64,000 nucleotides of DNA from Bacillota bacterium (lineage in GTDB: Bacteria > Bacillota > UBA4882 > UBA8346): positions 62,001 through 126,000 of the forward strand of contig JAEXFN010000017.1 of assembly GCA_023400055.1 (NCBI GenBank), written 5' to 3'. Below the pieces are notes generated by a model. The model had not been told where the DNA came from and did not search any database. It worked only from the letters and a program-made list of their open reading frames with translations. Made by a program: the position numbers and the translations under genes. How positions within the stretch are numbered: position 1 is the first letter of the stretch; each line of letters opens with the position of its first letter. Below, one piece after another: positions 16,277-24,564 of this stretch.

Positions 16277-17026
16277 ATGATAAAAAATAGCGAATTATAT
16301 GATTTCACAGACGAAGAAGAAAATCTTCAAAGTGAAGCTGAACCGCTGGAGACCATTAGCGCTCCAGAACAACGGGTTCCCGGCCGGTTGCTTTCCCAGA
16401 CCGTGGTAGCCGTACTATTCCTGATAATAGTATTACTTACCGGCAAGGTTCATCAGTCGTGGACGAAATGGATCCGCGTTCAGATCCATCATGCCGTGAA
16501 TGCCCCGACCGAAGCGACGTTCGGGCGGATTTGGAAATACCCGGCGCTCCAGAGCTTGATTCAAAGCAGCCGGCAATGGGTCCGTTTGGAAAACAATAAT
16601 CCGTTGACCACCCCTGGGGCAACGAATACGAATCAGAACCAGAACAATACCATCGCCGGAACCGCTTGGCCGGTGACCGGGCGAATTACCAGAAAGTTCG
16701 GCTGGGGTTACAATGCCACCACTCGCCGGAACGAATATTTTCAGGGGATCGAAATTACTGCATTGCCTGAGGCCGATGTTTATGCGTTCGCAGATGGTGA
16801 GGTTACGGAAGTGCTAAACCAACCCGAGCAGGGCTGGAGTCTGACCATCGACCATGGTAACGGGTGGAAGGCGGTCTATCACCATTTGGCCAAGGTATGG
16901 GTAACCGCGGGACAGTCCGTAAAATCGGGTGCGACCATTGCGCGGCTGGAACGACTCCAACCTCTGCTGCGGCTGGAAGTTTTCAATCAGGGCCGACCGG
17001 TCGATCCGTCCACCTTGTTAAAGTAA
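16277..17026 (+). CDS. SpoIVFA-like membrane protein with degenerate M23 domain
   Basis: Likely the SpoIVFA-type sporulation factor that in Bacillus holds the SpoIVFB protease in check in the outer forespore membrane. Acidic cytoplasmic N-terminus (1-38), one membrane helix at about 40-57 (VVAVLFLIIVLLTG), then a low-complexity Asn/Thr/Gln linker (NTNQNQNNT) and a LytM/M23 domain from about residue 125 to the end. The metal-site His of active M23 enzymes is replaced (FQGIEIT instead of HxGxD), while IDHGNGWKAVYHHL is kept, so it is probably a pseudoenzyme. The gene order that follows matches the genomic neighbourhood of spoIVFA in many spore formers. SpoIIQ-like function is the main alternative. 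Confidence 0.7.
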   Translation: MIKNSELYDFTDEEENLQSEAEPLETISAPEQRVPGRLLSQTVVAVLFLIIVLLTGKVHQSWTKWIRVQIHHAVNAPTEATFGRIWKYPALQSLIQSSRQWVRLENNNPLTTPGATNTNQNQNNTIAGTAWPVTGRITRKFGWGYNATTRRNEYFQGIEITALPEADVYAFADGEVTEVLNQPEQGWSLTIDHGNGWKAVYHHLAKVWVTAGQSVKSGATIARLERLQPLLRLEVFNQGRPVDPSTLLK

Positions 17027-17049
17027 AAATAAAGGATTCGAAGCGTTAT

Positions 17050-17093
17050 TTTCAGGTATGGGTTTCCATTGGTTATCCATACCTGAAATTTTT
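17050..17093 (+). terminator. Terminator of the SpoIVFA-like gene
   Basis: TTTCAGGTATGG (17050-17061) pairs with CCATACCTGAAA (17077-17088), followed by a T run. Confidence 0.88.
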
Positions 17094-17101
17094 CATAAGA
17101 C

Positions 17102-17130
17102 TTGCGGAATCAACCAAGATGCGGTAGAAT
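17102..17130 (+). promoter_or_regulatory. Possible promoter of the radical SAM/RNase G operon
   Basis: TTGCGG at 17102-17107, a 17-bp spacer and TAGAAT at 17125-17130. The rest of the 300-bp gap (17027-17326) holds no gene; a 64-codon open frame there has no ribosome binding site, and no SpoIVFB-type HExxH protein is encoded. Confidence 0.35.
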
Positions 17131-17326
17131 TAACCTGCCCTTTGTATTATCGGCTGGGGATTATGAGTATTTTTTGGCCAAATCTTTTAAAAAGATTACC
17201 ATATTTTATCCGTTTTTCTATTTTGTTTTTGGTAAAAAAGATAAGATTATAGCGTGGAATATTCCATAGTGTTAACGGGAGGGCTTTGCAACGGCCAGGA
17301 CAAGTTGGGAGAAGATCGAAAGTTCT

Positions 17327-19135
17327 TTGGGTACTGTCAGTAAGCCGGGGCGTTATACCGGTGGCGAATATAATTTGCAGGTCAAGGATTGGGAGCGGGC
17401 GGAATTACGGGTAGTTTTGGCCTTTCCGGACATTTATGAGATTGGTCTTTCTCACCTGGGGTTACGAATTCTCTATGAGCTGATCAATAATCATCCACAA
17501 ATGCTGGCCGAACGCGTTTACGCGCCCTGGCCCGACTTTCAGGCGCTATTGCGGGCAAAGGACGCGCGGCTGATGTCCCTGGAGAATAAACGGGATCTCC
17601 ACGAATTTGATGTGGTGGGCTTTTCGTTGCAATATGAGTTAAGCTACACCAATATTTTGACAATGCTCGAGCTGGGAGGGATTCCGCTCCATGCCGCCGA
17701 GCGCGGGGAGCATGATCCCTTGGTTATTGGCGGCGGTCCCTGCGCTTTCAACCCGGAGCCATTGGCTGATTTTTTTGATCTGTTTCTCATCGGTGAGGCC
17801 GAAGAGGTTCTGCCGGAAGTCCTGGAAAAGATCAAAAGCCTGAAACAGGCGGGGCTGGGAAAAAGCGAACTGCTGCGGCAGCTGGAAACCTTCCCGGGAA
17901 TTTATGTTCCGGCCAATTTTGCGGTCAGCTATTTTGAGGATGGACGGATCGCGCAGATTCATTCGTTAACCGGAGCCCATCCGATCCGGGCGGTGGTGCG
18001 CGACTATGCGGCGGCTTTCTTCCCCAAACAGTGGCTGGTGCCTTATCTCGACATCGTCCACGACCGGATTGCTTATGAAATTCAGCGTGGTTGCACCAAA
18101 GGTTGCCGTTTTTGCCAGGCGGGGATGATCTATCGACCGGTGCGGGAACGTCCGCCGGCTGAAATTCTGGCTTCGTTAAAAGATTTGCTGGCCAGCACCG
18201 GTTACGAAGAGCTCTCACTGACCTCTTTAAGCAGCGCCGACTACAGCCGGATCGAAGAGTTGCTGACCGAAGCCTGCGGTTGCTTTACGCCCCAAGGCAT
18301 CAATGTCTCATTGCCTTCTTTACGAATCGACTCTTTCTCAATTGATCTGGCAAAACGTTTTCAAAGCAGTCGCAAGGGGAGTCTCACTTTCGCTCCGGAA
18401 GCCGGTACGGAGCGATTGCGGCGGGTCATCAACAAAGGCGTTACTAAGGAAGATCTGATCACCGCTTCCCAGGCCGCTTTCAAAGCAGGCTGGCAGAAAT
18501 TGAAGCTGTATTTCATGATTGGCTTGCCGACCGAGACCGCTGAGGATCTGGAAGGTATCGTCGATTTGGCGTTTGAGGTTCTGAGGCTTGGCAGGCAATT
18601 CCATCCGAAGGGGAATGCCCTGCGGATTACGGTCAGCGCCTCTACGTTTGTTCCCAAAGCTAACACTCCCTTTCAATGGCGCGAACAGATTTCCATTGAG
18701 GAAACCATCGAAAAACAACGCTTCTTACAGGAGAAGATCCGGAGCCGCTATCTCGAATTAAATTGGCATGATCCGGAGATGAGTCAGTTGGAAGGGATTT
18801 TAGCCCGCGGCGATCGCCGGCTGGCCAAAATCATTGAAACCGCCTGGTCCCGGGGAGCCCAATTCGACGGCTGGAGCGATCAGTTTCAGTTTTCTTATTG
18901 GCAGGAGGCTTTTCGTGAACACGGGATGGAGCCCCGCTTTTATACGAGAAGCCGGGACTATAACGAGATATTGCCGTGGTCTCATCTGAATACTGGACTT
19001 TCCACCGCGTTTTTGCAGCAAGAAAATGAACGTGCCGAGCGAGGCGTTTTGACTCCTGACTGTCGGACCGCCGACTGTACAAGCTGTGGTGTCTGTCCAG
19101 AGTTACATGTTTCAAAAAAGCTAGAGGGACATTAG
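17327..19135 (+). CDS. TIGR03960-type B12-binding-like radical SAM protein
   Basis: Radical SAM protein of the family always found beside a DUF2344 protein and RNase G in Bacillota; substrate unknown. The N-terminal B12-binding-like region (RVVLAFPDIYEIGLSHLGLRIL) is followed by the radical SAM motif RGCTKGCRFCQAG. A cysteine-rich C-terminus (CRTADCTSCGVCPELH) may hold a second cluster. Start choice is uncertain: TTG at 17327 has GGGAGA about 14 nt upstream, whereas the strong GGGAGGG at 17277-17283 has no canonical start in this frame close behind it. The protein from 17327 is only slightly shorter at the N-terminus than I would expect. It ends 1 nt before the next gene. Confidence 0.88.
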   Translation: MGTVSKPGRYTGGEYNLQVKDWERAELRVVLAFPDIYEIGLSHLGLRILYELINNHPQMLAERVYAPWPDFQALLRAKDARLMSLENKRDLHEFDVVGFSLQYELSYTNILTMLELGGIPLHAAERGEHDPLVIGGGPCAFNPEPLADFFDLFLIGEAEEVLPEVLEKIKSLKQAGLGKSELLRQLETFPGIYVPANFAVSYFEDGRIAQIHSLTGAHPIRAVVRDYAAAFFPKQWLVPYLDIVHDRIAYEIQRGCTKGCRFCQAGMIYRPVRERPPAEILASLKDLLASTGYEELSLTSLSSADYSRIEELLTEACGCFTPQGINVSLPSLRIDSFSIDLAKRFQSSRKGSLTFAPEAGTERLRRVINKGVTKEDLITASQAAFKAGWQKLKLYFMIGLPTETAEDLEGIVDLAFEVLRLGRQFHPKGNALRITVSASTFVPKANTPFQWREQISIEETIEKQRFLQEKIRSRYLELNWHDPEMSQLEGILARGDRRLAKIIETAWSRGAQFDGWSDQFQFSYWQEAFREHGMEPRFYTRSRDYNEILPWSHLNTGLSTAFLQQENERAERGVLTPDCRTADCTSCGVCPELHVSKKLEGH

Positions 19136-19136
19136 G

Positions 19137-19841
19137 ATGGCAAAATACCGGATCCGCTTTTCCAAGGAAAACAATTTGAAATACCTTTCCCATTTGGAGA
19201 TCATTAAAACGGTCGAACGCGCGATTCGCCGGGGCGGTTTGACCATGATGTATTCCGAAGGTTTTCATCCTCATCCCAAATTGAGTTTTGGCCCCGCTTT
19301 GGCGGTGGGGATCAGCAGCAGCGATGAATACCTCGATCTGGAATTGGTCAACGACTACGAACCGGAACATCTGAAAAATGAATTGAATCGGGTCCTTCCT
19401 CAGGGACTAAGGATAATGGCGGTGAAGAAAATTACTGCGCATCACCCGCTTAAATCATTAAATGCGGTTATCAACCGGGCTGCTTACAAAGTGGAAGTAA
19501 AGGTGTCTCCGGAAATGTTTGAAGGGACAAAAAGCCAGTTGGATCAGTTCCTGGCGGCCACCGAGCTTCAAATCGAGCGGGTTACCAAAGAAGGCCAAAA
19601 AGTAGTCAACATTCGTCCGTGGCTGCATAATTTAAGTACAGAGAAGATTAATGACAATATCCTGGCCGTTCATATCATTGGGGAAATTGGCAGCGGGGGA
19701 CATTTGCGCCCTGAAGACATCATTCACGAGCTTACGCCGCCGATCGAGATATTGAGCATTGCCCGGGTAGGATTATGGCACGAGGAACAAGGCCAGATTA
19801 TTAAGCCGATGGATTTCTGTGATAGAACCGGGGGAGTTTAA
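19137..19841 (+). CDS. TIGR03936 / DUF2344 protein
   Basis: Radical SAM-linked protein of 234 residues. The opening YRIRFSKENNLKYLSHLEIIKTVERAIRRGG and MYSEGFHPHPKLSFGPAL are diagnostic of DUF2344. It probably works with the preceding radical SAM protein; in other bacteria the two are fused or adjacent. ATG at 19137 lies 1 nt after the upstream stop and the stop abuts the next start, so the three genes are translationally coupled. The exact substrate, likely an RNA or ribosome component given the neighbours, is an inference. Confidence 0.9.
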   Translation: MAKYRIRFSKENNLKYLSHLEIIKTVERAIRRGGLTMMYSEGFHPHPKLSFGPALAVGISSSDEYLDLELVNDYEPEHLKNELNRVLPQGLRIMAVKKITAHHPLKSLNAVINRAAYKVEVKVSPEMFEGTKSQLDQFLAATELQIERVTKEGQKVVNIRPWLHNLSTEKINDNILAVHIIGEIGSGGHLRPEDIIHELTPPIEILSIARVGLWHEEQGQIIKPMDFCDRTGGV

Positions 19842-21527
19842 TTGACCAAAGAGATCCTGATCAATATCGGTATCGACGAAACCAGACTGGCAATCTTGGA
19901 AGAGGGAGTTTTGGTTGAATATACGGTGGAGCACCCCGATGAGCAACGCAGAGCCGGCAATATTTATCGGGGTAGGGTCGAAAATGTGCTCCCGGGGATG
20001 CAAGCGGCCTTCGTGGATATTGGTGAAGAAAAGAATGCTTTTTTATACATTGATGACGTGATCCCGCGCGAGGGAGAATCCGATGCCGCGATTGATCTGA
20101 AGAACTGTTCCATTCAGGATTTATTGCACGAAGGTCAAGAGATCATCGTGCAGATGATTAAAGAGCCTATCGGAACCAAGGGACCCCGCGTAGTTACCCA
20201 AATTACGATTCCCGGCAGGTATCTGGTACTGGTGCCTTCCGTGGACTACGTGGGGGTTTCGCGCCGGATTGTCGATGAGGCCGAGCGCGAGCGGCTGAAG
20301 AATATCGTAGCCAAATTTAAAAAATCAGGGATCGGTTTAATTGTTCGCACCGCTGCCGAGGATATTGATGCGGCTGAATTGCAGAGCGATTATGAATTCT
20401 TAATCAAAGTTTGGGAGAAGATCAAGCGTAAAATCACCAAAGGTCCTTGCCCTTCCTTGATTTATCAGGATCATGACTTGCTCTACCGCATTCTTCGCGA
20501 TTGTCTGAGCAAAGAGGTCGAGCGACTGGTTATCGACGATACGGAAGCTTATTTTAAAGCGTTGGAGATCGTTAAGACGCTGGCGCCATCTTTACGGAGT
20601 CGGGTACAATTATATACCGGAGAGATTCCATTATTCAAGCTATACTCCGTCGAAAGCCAAGTGGAAAGAGCTTTATGTAAAAAAGTATGGTTGGATTGCG
20701 GGGCTTATTTAATTTTTGATCAGACCGAAGCGTTGGCGGTCATTGATGTCAATACCGGCAAATTTACCGGTTCGACATCGTTAGAGGACACGGTCTTTCA
20801 GACCAATTTGATGGCGGTGAAAGAGATAGCCCGCCAGATTCGCTTGCGGAATCTCGCGGGGATCATTATTATCGATTTTATCGACATGAGTTCCGACAAT
20901 CAACGCGAGAAGGTAATCGCGCTTCTCGAGAAGGAATTGGGCCGGGATAAGACCAAGGTAAATATCTTGGGTTTCACGTCCCTGGGTCTATTGGAATTGA
21001 CTCGCAAGAAGGTCCGTCAAAGCTTACGGGAAATTTTTCAAACCGAATGCGAGTGCTGTGATGGGACCGGATATACTTTAACGTTGGATAGCCTTTCCAA
21101 TAAAGCGGTGCGTACGATTTTGCAGATGGCCCGGGATTTTAACGAGGAGGCCCTATTGCTGGGAGTCAATCCGCAGATCGCTTCTTTGTTGATTGGGCCG
21201 GGCGGCACCAATCAGGAGAAGTTGGAACGCCGACTGAATAAAACCTTGTTCATCAAAGGCCAAGAGAACTTGGAAAACGACCAGGTGCGCCTATTAGCTT
21301 CCGGAAGTAAGGAAGAAGTAATGGCCTTGGCTTTGCCGGTTAAGGAAGGCGACGAAGTGGAGCTAAGAATCGTGGAACATCATATTACCAATCCGGGCGA
21401 CGGAATCGGCCGGATTGAGGGATATGTGGTGGATGTGGAAGGGGCCGGCGCTTTTATTGGGAAGAAGATCAAGGCCACGATCACCAAGACTTTTAAAACA
21501 TACGCAAAAGCGAGAATCATTGGTTGA
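19842..21527 (+). CDS. rng: Rne/Rng family ribonuclease (RNase G type)
   Basis: Endoribonuclease of the RNase E/G family acting in rRNA maturation and mRNA turnover. Residues about 35-110 form the S1 domain (GNIYRGRVENVLPGMQAAFV); the DNase I-like catalytic region has VIDVNTGKF and IIIDFIDM with the metal-binding aspartates, and the zinc-link CECCDGTG follows. A C-terminal extension of about 60 residues resembles a TRAM domain (GDGIGRIEGYVVDVEGAG). TTG at 19842 immediately follows the previous stop, with GGGGGAG upstream. Many Bacillota instead rely on RNase Y and J; this RNase G is typical of clostridia and deep lineages. Confidence 0.93.
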   Translation: MTKEILINIGIDETRLAILEEGVLVEYTVEHPDEQRRAGNIYRGRVENVLPGMQAAFVDIGEEKNAFLYIDDVIPREGESDAAIDLKNCSIQDLLHEGQEIIVQMIKEPIGTKGPRVVTQITIPGRYLVLVPSVDYVGVSRRIVDEAERERLKNIVAKFKKSGIGLIVRTAAEDIDAAELQSDYEFLIKVWEKIKRKITKGPCPSLIYQDHDLLYRILRDCLSKEVERLVIDDTEAYFKALEIVKTLAPSLRSRVQLYTGEIPLFKLYSVESQVERALCKKVWLDCGAYLIFDQTEALAVIDVNTGKFTGSTSLEDTVFQTNLMAVKEIARQIRLRNLAGIIIIDFIDMSSDNQREKVIALLEKELGRDKTKVNILGFTSLGLLELTRKKVRQSLREIFQTECECCDGTGYTLTLDSLSNKAVRTILQMARDFNEEALLLGVNPQIASLLIGPGGTNQEKLERRLNKTLFIKGQENLENDQVRLLASGSKEEVMALALPVKEGDEVELRIVEHHITNPGDGIGRIEGYVVDVEGAGAFIGKKIKATITKTFKTYAKARIIG

Positions 21528-21552
21528 CTTCCCAAAGTGAGCATGATATTAT
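21524..21552 (+). promoter_or_regulatory. Promoter of rplU-prp-rpmA
   Basis: TTGACT at 21524-21529, a 17-bp spacer and TATTAT at 21547-21552 with an upstream TG. It overlaps the stop codon of rng. Confidence 0.65.
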
Positions 21553-21574
21553 TTTATTTGTGGGTTTTTACCCC

Positions 21575-21645
21575 ATGTAACCGCTCGAATAGGTTTTAAA
21601 CGCCATTTTGGTGTACCGATTTCGGCGAGTCTGATGAGGGAGGTG
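21575..21645 (+). ncRNA. L21 leader RNA
   Basis: Leader of the rplU operon with the blocks ACCGCTCGAATAGG, TTTAAACGCC, ACCGATTTCGGCGAGTCTG and TGAGGGAGGTG, which match my recollection of the Bacillota L21 leader consensus. It is thought to mediate autogenous control by a ribosomal protein. It includes the ribosome binding site of rplU. Confidence 0.65.
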
Positions 21646-21649
21646 TACT

Positions 21650-22096
21650 ATGTACGCTATTATTGAGTGTGGTGGTAAACAGTATCGGGTTCAGGAAGGC
21701 GATCTGGTTCGGGTGGAGAAGCTGCCGAATGAGGTTGGTTCAAACGTAACCATCGACAAAATATTGTTGCTTGGCGGCGAAGAGACGACCATCGGTAGCC
21801 CGTTCGTCGAGGGCGCCCGGGTGGTGGGGACCGTTTTAAATCAGGACAAGAGCAAGAAAGTGCTCGTTTTCCGGTATAAAGCCAAAAAGAATATTCGGGT
21901 CCGTTATGGCCATCGTCAACCTTTTACTGCTCTTTTAATCCAGAAGATACTGAAAGCCGGCGAAAGCGATGCAGTCATCGAGCAACCGGCCAAGGCTGTG
22001 AAAAAAGCGAAAGCCGAATCAGCGGCGGTTAAGGAAAAGGCCGAAGGAACTGTTAAAACCACTCGCGCCAAGAAAACCGCTAAGACTGAGGCCTAA
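21650..22096 (+). CDS. rplU: 50S ribosomal protein L21
   Basis: Ribosomal protein L21; the family start MYAIIECGGKQYRVQEGD is clear and the core ends with GHRQPFTALLIQKI near residue 103. A lysine/alanine-rich tail of about 45 residues follows (KKAKAESAAVKEKAEG), longer than the usual ~103-residue protein. The last base of the stop codon is shared with the prp start. Confidence 0.97.
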   Translation: MYAIIECGGKQYRVQEGDLVRVEKLPNEVGSNVTIDKILLLGGEETTIGSPFVEGARVVGTVLNQDKSKKVLVFRYKAKKNIRVRYGHRQPFTALLIQKILKAGESDAVIEQPAKAVKKAKAESAAVKEKAEGTVKTTRAKKTAKTEA

Positions 22097-22431
22097 TGGT
22101 CTCGATTGTCGTCAAGCGGGATTTTGCCAGCCGCTTTTGTGGTTTCACCTGTTCCGGACATGCTGATTACTCGGATAAAGGTATAGACATTGTTTGTTCG
22201 GGGATTTCGGCGTTAACTCAAACTACGGTACTTGCTTTAGACCGGATTGTCGGTTTGGACATAAGGGTGGAAGCGGATCCGGAAACGGGTTTTTTAGATT
22301 GCGAGTGGTCTCCGGATCGGTCGTCAAAGCAAAATCAAGCTGATTTATTGATGAAAACGATGCAACTGGGATTAACGGAAATTCAAAAGTTATATCCTAC
22401 AAATTTAAAACTCCGAGAAGTGGAGGTGTAA
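22096..22431 (+). CDS. prp: Ribosomal-processing cysteine protease Prp
   Basis: Cysteine protease that removes the N-terminal extension of L27 in Bacillota and relatives. The catalytic pair is visible: His22 in SGHADYSDKG and Cys34 in IVCSGISALTQT. Length 111 is normal. It overlaps rplU by one base and is followed by rpmA, whose product has the matching cleavage site, so substrate and protease are encoded side by side. Confidence 0.95.
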   Translation: MVSIVVKRDFASRFCGFTCSGHADYSDKGIDIVCSGISALTQTTVLALDRIVGLDIRVEADPETGFLDCEWSPDRSSKQNQADLLMKTMQLGLTEIQKLYPTNLKLREVEV

Positions 22432-22437
22432 GTCATA

Positions 22438-22728
22438 ATGCAATTCGATTTACAGTTTTTTGCCCATAAAAAGGGAGTAGGAAGCTCTCGAAACGGACGC
22501 GACAGCGCCGCGCAACGGTTGGGCGTCAAACGCTTCGGCGGTCAGCAGGTTACGGCCGGTAATATTTTGGTTCGTCAACGTGGGACCAAATTTTATCCGG
22601 GTAAAAATGTGGGGATCGGCAAGGATGATACCTTATTTGCACTTATTGACGGATTTGTCGCTTTTGAGCGGGTCGGTAAGACAGATAAGCAAGTAAGCGT
22701 TTATCCTGAAAAAACAGTTACTGCTTAA
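22438..22728 (+). CDS. rpmA: 50S ribosomal protein L27 with cleavable N-terminus
   Basis: Ribosomal protein L27, 96 residues before processing. The N-terminus MQFDLQFF-AHKKGVGSS contains the Prp recognition motif; cleavage after Phe8 would expose AHKKG, the tail that reaches the peptidyl-transferase centre. The remainder (RDSAAQRLGVKRFGGQ, AGNILVRQRGT) is standard. Confidence 0.97.
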   Translation: MQFDLQFFAHKKGVGSSRNGRDSAAQRLGVKRFGGQQVTAGNILVRQRGTKFYPGKNVGIGKDDTLFALIDGFVAFERVGKTDKQVSVYPEKTVTA

Positions 22729-22754
22729 AGACCTGGTTTCCAGGTCTTTTTTTT
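22727..22754 (+). terminator. Terminator of the rplU operon
   Basis: AAAGACCTGG and CCAGGTCTTT around a TTT loop, followed by a long T run. Confidence 0.93.
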
Positions 22755-22849
22755 GGCTGTTTTTCCTTGTTTTGACTCATGGATCTCGAAGAATACCACG
22801 CCCTCTTTTTGCGCAAGATCTATTCATAAAGCGCAAGGGGGCGTTCTTT

Positions 22850-24037
22850 ATGAATCGATCTTGGAAGCTTGGAATTTTGATAGGGGCGGTTATTTTAGCG
22901 TTGAGCACCGTAACGCCGGCATTAGGACGCGCTAATGCCCCGCAGCCAAATCTGGACTTGAAAATCGATGCCCGGGCGGCTATTTTACTGGAACCGTCCA
23001 CCGGGGAAATGGTGTTTACGAAAAATCCGGATCAGCAACTGCCACCGGCCAGTGTCACGAAGCTCATGGTGATGCTGCTGGTTTTGGAAGCGGTCGATCG
23101 CGGCGATGTCCAATGGACTGATATTGTGACTGCTTCACCGGAAGCCTGTAAGATGGGAGGATCGCAGATTTGGCTTGAACCCGGTGAGCAAATGACCGTT
23201 GCCGAATTATTGAAGGCAGTCTGCATTGTTTCTGCGAATGATGCCTCATATGCCTTGGGCGAACATCTGGCCGGATCGGAGGAGAATTTTATCGCTCTGA
23301 TGAATAAACGGGCCAAAGAACTTGGGTTAAAGAACACTAATTTCGTCAATACGACTGGCCTCGACCCCGACGGCGGCGGGACCGGAAACTTAACCTCAGC
23401 GCGCGACATGGCCTTATTGGCTCGTGAGGTCATCCAATACCCGGCGGTCTTCCGCTGGAGTGGAGTCTGGATCGATAGCCTGCGCAATGGCAAATCCTTT
23501 TTAAGGAATACCAATAAACTGGTTCGCTTCTATCGGGGCTGCGATGGTTTAAAAACTGGCTTTACCGCTAAAGCTGGATTTTGCTTAGTTGCCACGGCCA
23601 AACGGGATGGGGTTCGCTTGATCGCGGTGGTTATGAATTCCCCGACATCGGATACCCGGGCCAAAGATGTTAGTAAACTCTTTAATTATGGTTTTACGAG
23701 ATTTAAGGCGGTTCAGGTTTACCGTGGCGGGGAAGTCGTAGGTCAAGTGAAGGTTTTTCGCGGCAAGGAATCGCAAGTCGCTGCGGTAGTGCCGCGGGAA
23801 CTGGCTGCGGTATTGCACCGAGAAGCTAAAGGCGATATCATGAAGACCGTCCAATTAAACCGGGTCGCCGATGCGCCGGTGCATCAAGGGCAAAAAATCG
23901 GGCAAGTGTTGTTGACTATCGATGGAAAGAGTTGTGGTCAAGTAGATTTGGTGGCCGCTGCCGAAGTGAAACGGGCCACGTTCTTTGAGATCTGGTGGCA
24001 AATCTTTCGACGGGTCATCCGGGTCGGTATTGCATAA
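22850..24037 (+). CDS. dacF: D-alanyl-D-alanine carboxypeptidase, DacF type
   Basis: Low-molecular-weight penicillin-binding protein (class C5) that trims pentapeptides; DacF acts on spore peptidoglycan in Bacillus. Signal peptide at residues 1-27, catalytic SVTK (S68-K71), SAND and the KTG motif in GLKTGFT, then the C-terminal beta domain and an amphipathic anchor (TFFEIWWQIFRRVIRV). ATG at 22850 follows a G-rich site (AAGGGGG); the longer open frame overlaps the rpmA terminator region. The position just before the spoIIA operon is the same as in Bacillus and supports DacF over DacA. Confidence 0.92.
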   Translation: MNRSWKLGILIGAVILALSTVTPALGRANAPQPNLDLKIDARAAILLEPSTGEMVFTKNPDQQLPPASVTKLMVMLLVLEAVDRGDVQWTDIVTASPEACKMGGSQIWLEPGEQMTVAELLKAVCIVSANDASYALGEHLAGSEENFIALMNKRAKELGLKNTNFVNTTGLDPDGGGTGNLTSARDMALLAREVIQYPAVFRWSGVWIDSLRNGKSFLRNTNKLVRFYRGCDGLKTGFTAKAGFCLVATAKRDGVRLIAVVMNSPTSDTRAKDVSKLFNYGFTRFKAVQVYRGGEVVGQVKVFRGKESQVAAVVPRELAAVLHREAKGDIMKTVQLNRVADAPVHQGQKIGQVLLTIDGKSCGQVDLVAAAEVKRATFFEIWWQIFRRVIRVGIA

Positions 24038-24060
24038 AAGTAAAAAAATAAAATATAAAA

Positions 24061-24096
24061 AATAGCTCGGACCCTTGAGTCCGGGCTATTTTTTTA
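24061..24096 (+). terminator. Terminator of dacF
   Basis: AATAGCTCGGAC pairs with GTCCGGGCTATT with small bulges, followed by seven T. It separates dacF from the spoIIA genes. Confidence 0.88.
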
Positions 24097-24124
24097 TTCG
24101 TTTAGGTCTATGGCGATCACCGCC

Positions 24125-24355
24125 AGAGTTCCTTTTGTGAATAAAGATCTGTCTGCAGTGATTCCAGATCGATCTTTTATAATTTAAGATCTTCCTTTTG
24201 TGGATCAAGATCGATCTTTTGTGGATAAAGATCTATCTGTAGTGATTCCAGATCTTCCTTTTGTGAATAAAGATCAATCTTTTGTGAATAAAGATCTGTC
24301 TGCGATGATTCCAGATCGATCTTTTATGATTCCGGATCTTCCTTTAGTGAATCAA
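24125..24355. repeat. 21-bp tandem repeat array D, with inverted DnaA-box-like units
   Basis: Eleven units in exact 21-bp phase (starts 24125, 24146, 24167 and so on), fading after 24355. Most units begin with GATC. One type has TTTTGTGAATAAAGATC, whose complement contains TTATTCACA; perfect boxes on the minus strand are at 24136-24144, 24220-24228, 24262-24270 and 24283-24291. The other type has CTGCAGTGATTCCAGATC. A 64-codon open frame on the plus strand is a consequence of the 7-codon period, not a gene. Confidence 0.9.
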
Positions 24356-24505
24356 GATCTCCTTGCGATCGTTGGGCACCTTCACGGCAAATGAGCCGGT
24401 TCATCACAACGCTTTTAAATCCAAGCCTTTCCAACCCCGATTCGGGGTCGCACTCATAAACCGTTACAAATAGTGGTTTTTCGGTCTTTTCTGTCTTTTT
24501 ACGAA

Positions 24506-24533
24506 GCAGGATCTGCCCGGCCGACGGCGAATC
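24506..24533 (+). promoter_or_regulatory. Putative sigma-H promoter of spoIIA
   Basis: GCAGGATCT (AGGAT at 24508-24512) and GGCGAATCC (GAAT at 24529-24532). The distance from AGGA to GAAT equals that of the Bacillus spoVG sigma-H promoter as I recall it. The Bacillus spoIIA operon is also driven by sigma-H, so this is the expected control at the start of sporulation. Confidence 0.65.
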
Positions 24534-24564
24534 CTTTGCAAGGATCTGGAAAGGAGGACTTCTT

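Noticed and set aside
17058..17252. Small membrane protein between the SpoIVFA-like gene and the radical SAM gene
   Set aside because: It begins within a terminator hairpin, lacks a ribosome site and has no SpoIVFB motif.
24200..24394. Heptad-repeat peptide encoded by array D
   Set aside because: A 21-bp period gives seven-residue repeats in any frame. There is no ribosome site, and arrays A and B have stop codons in the matching frames.
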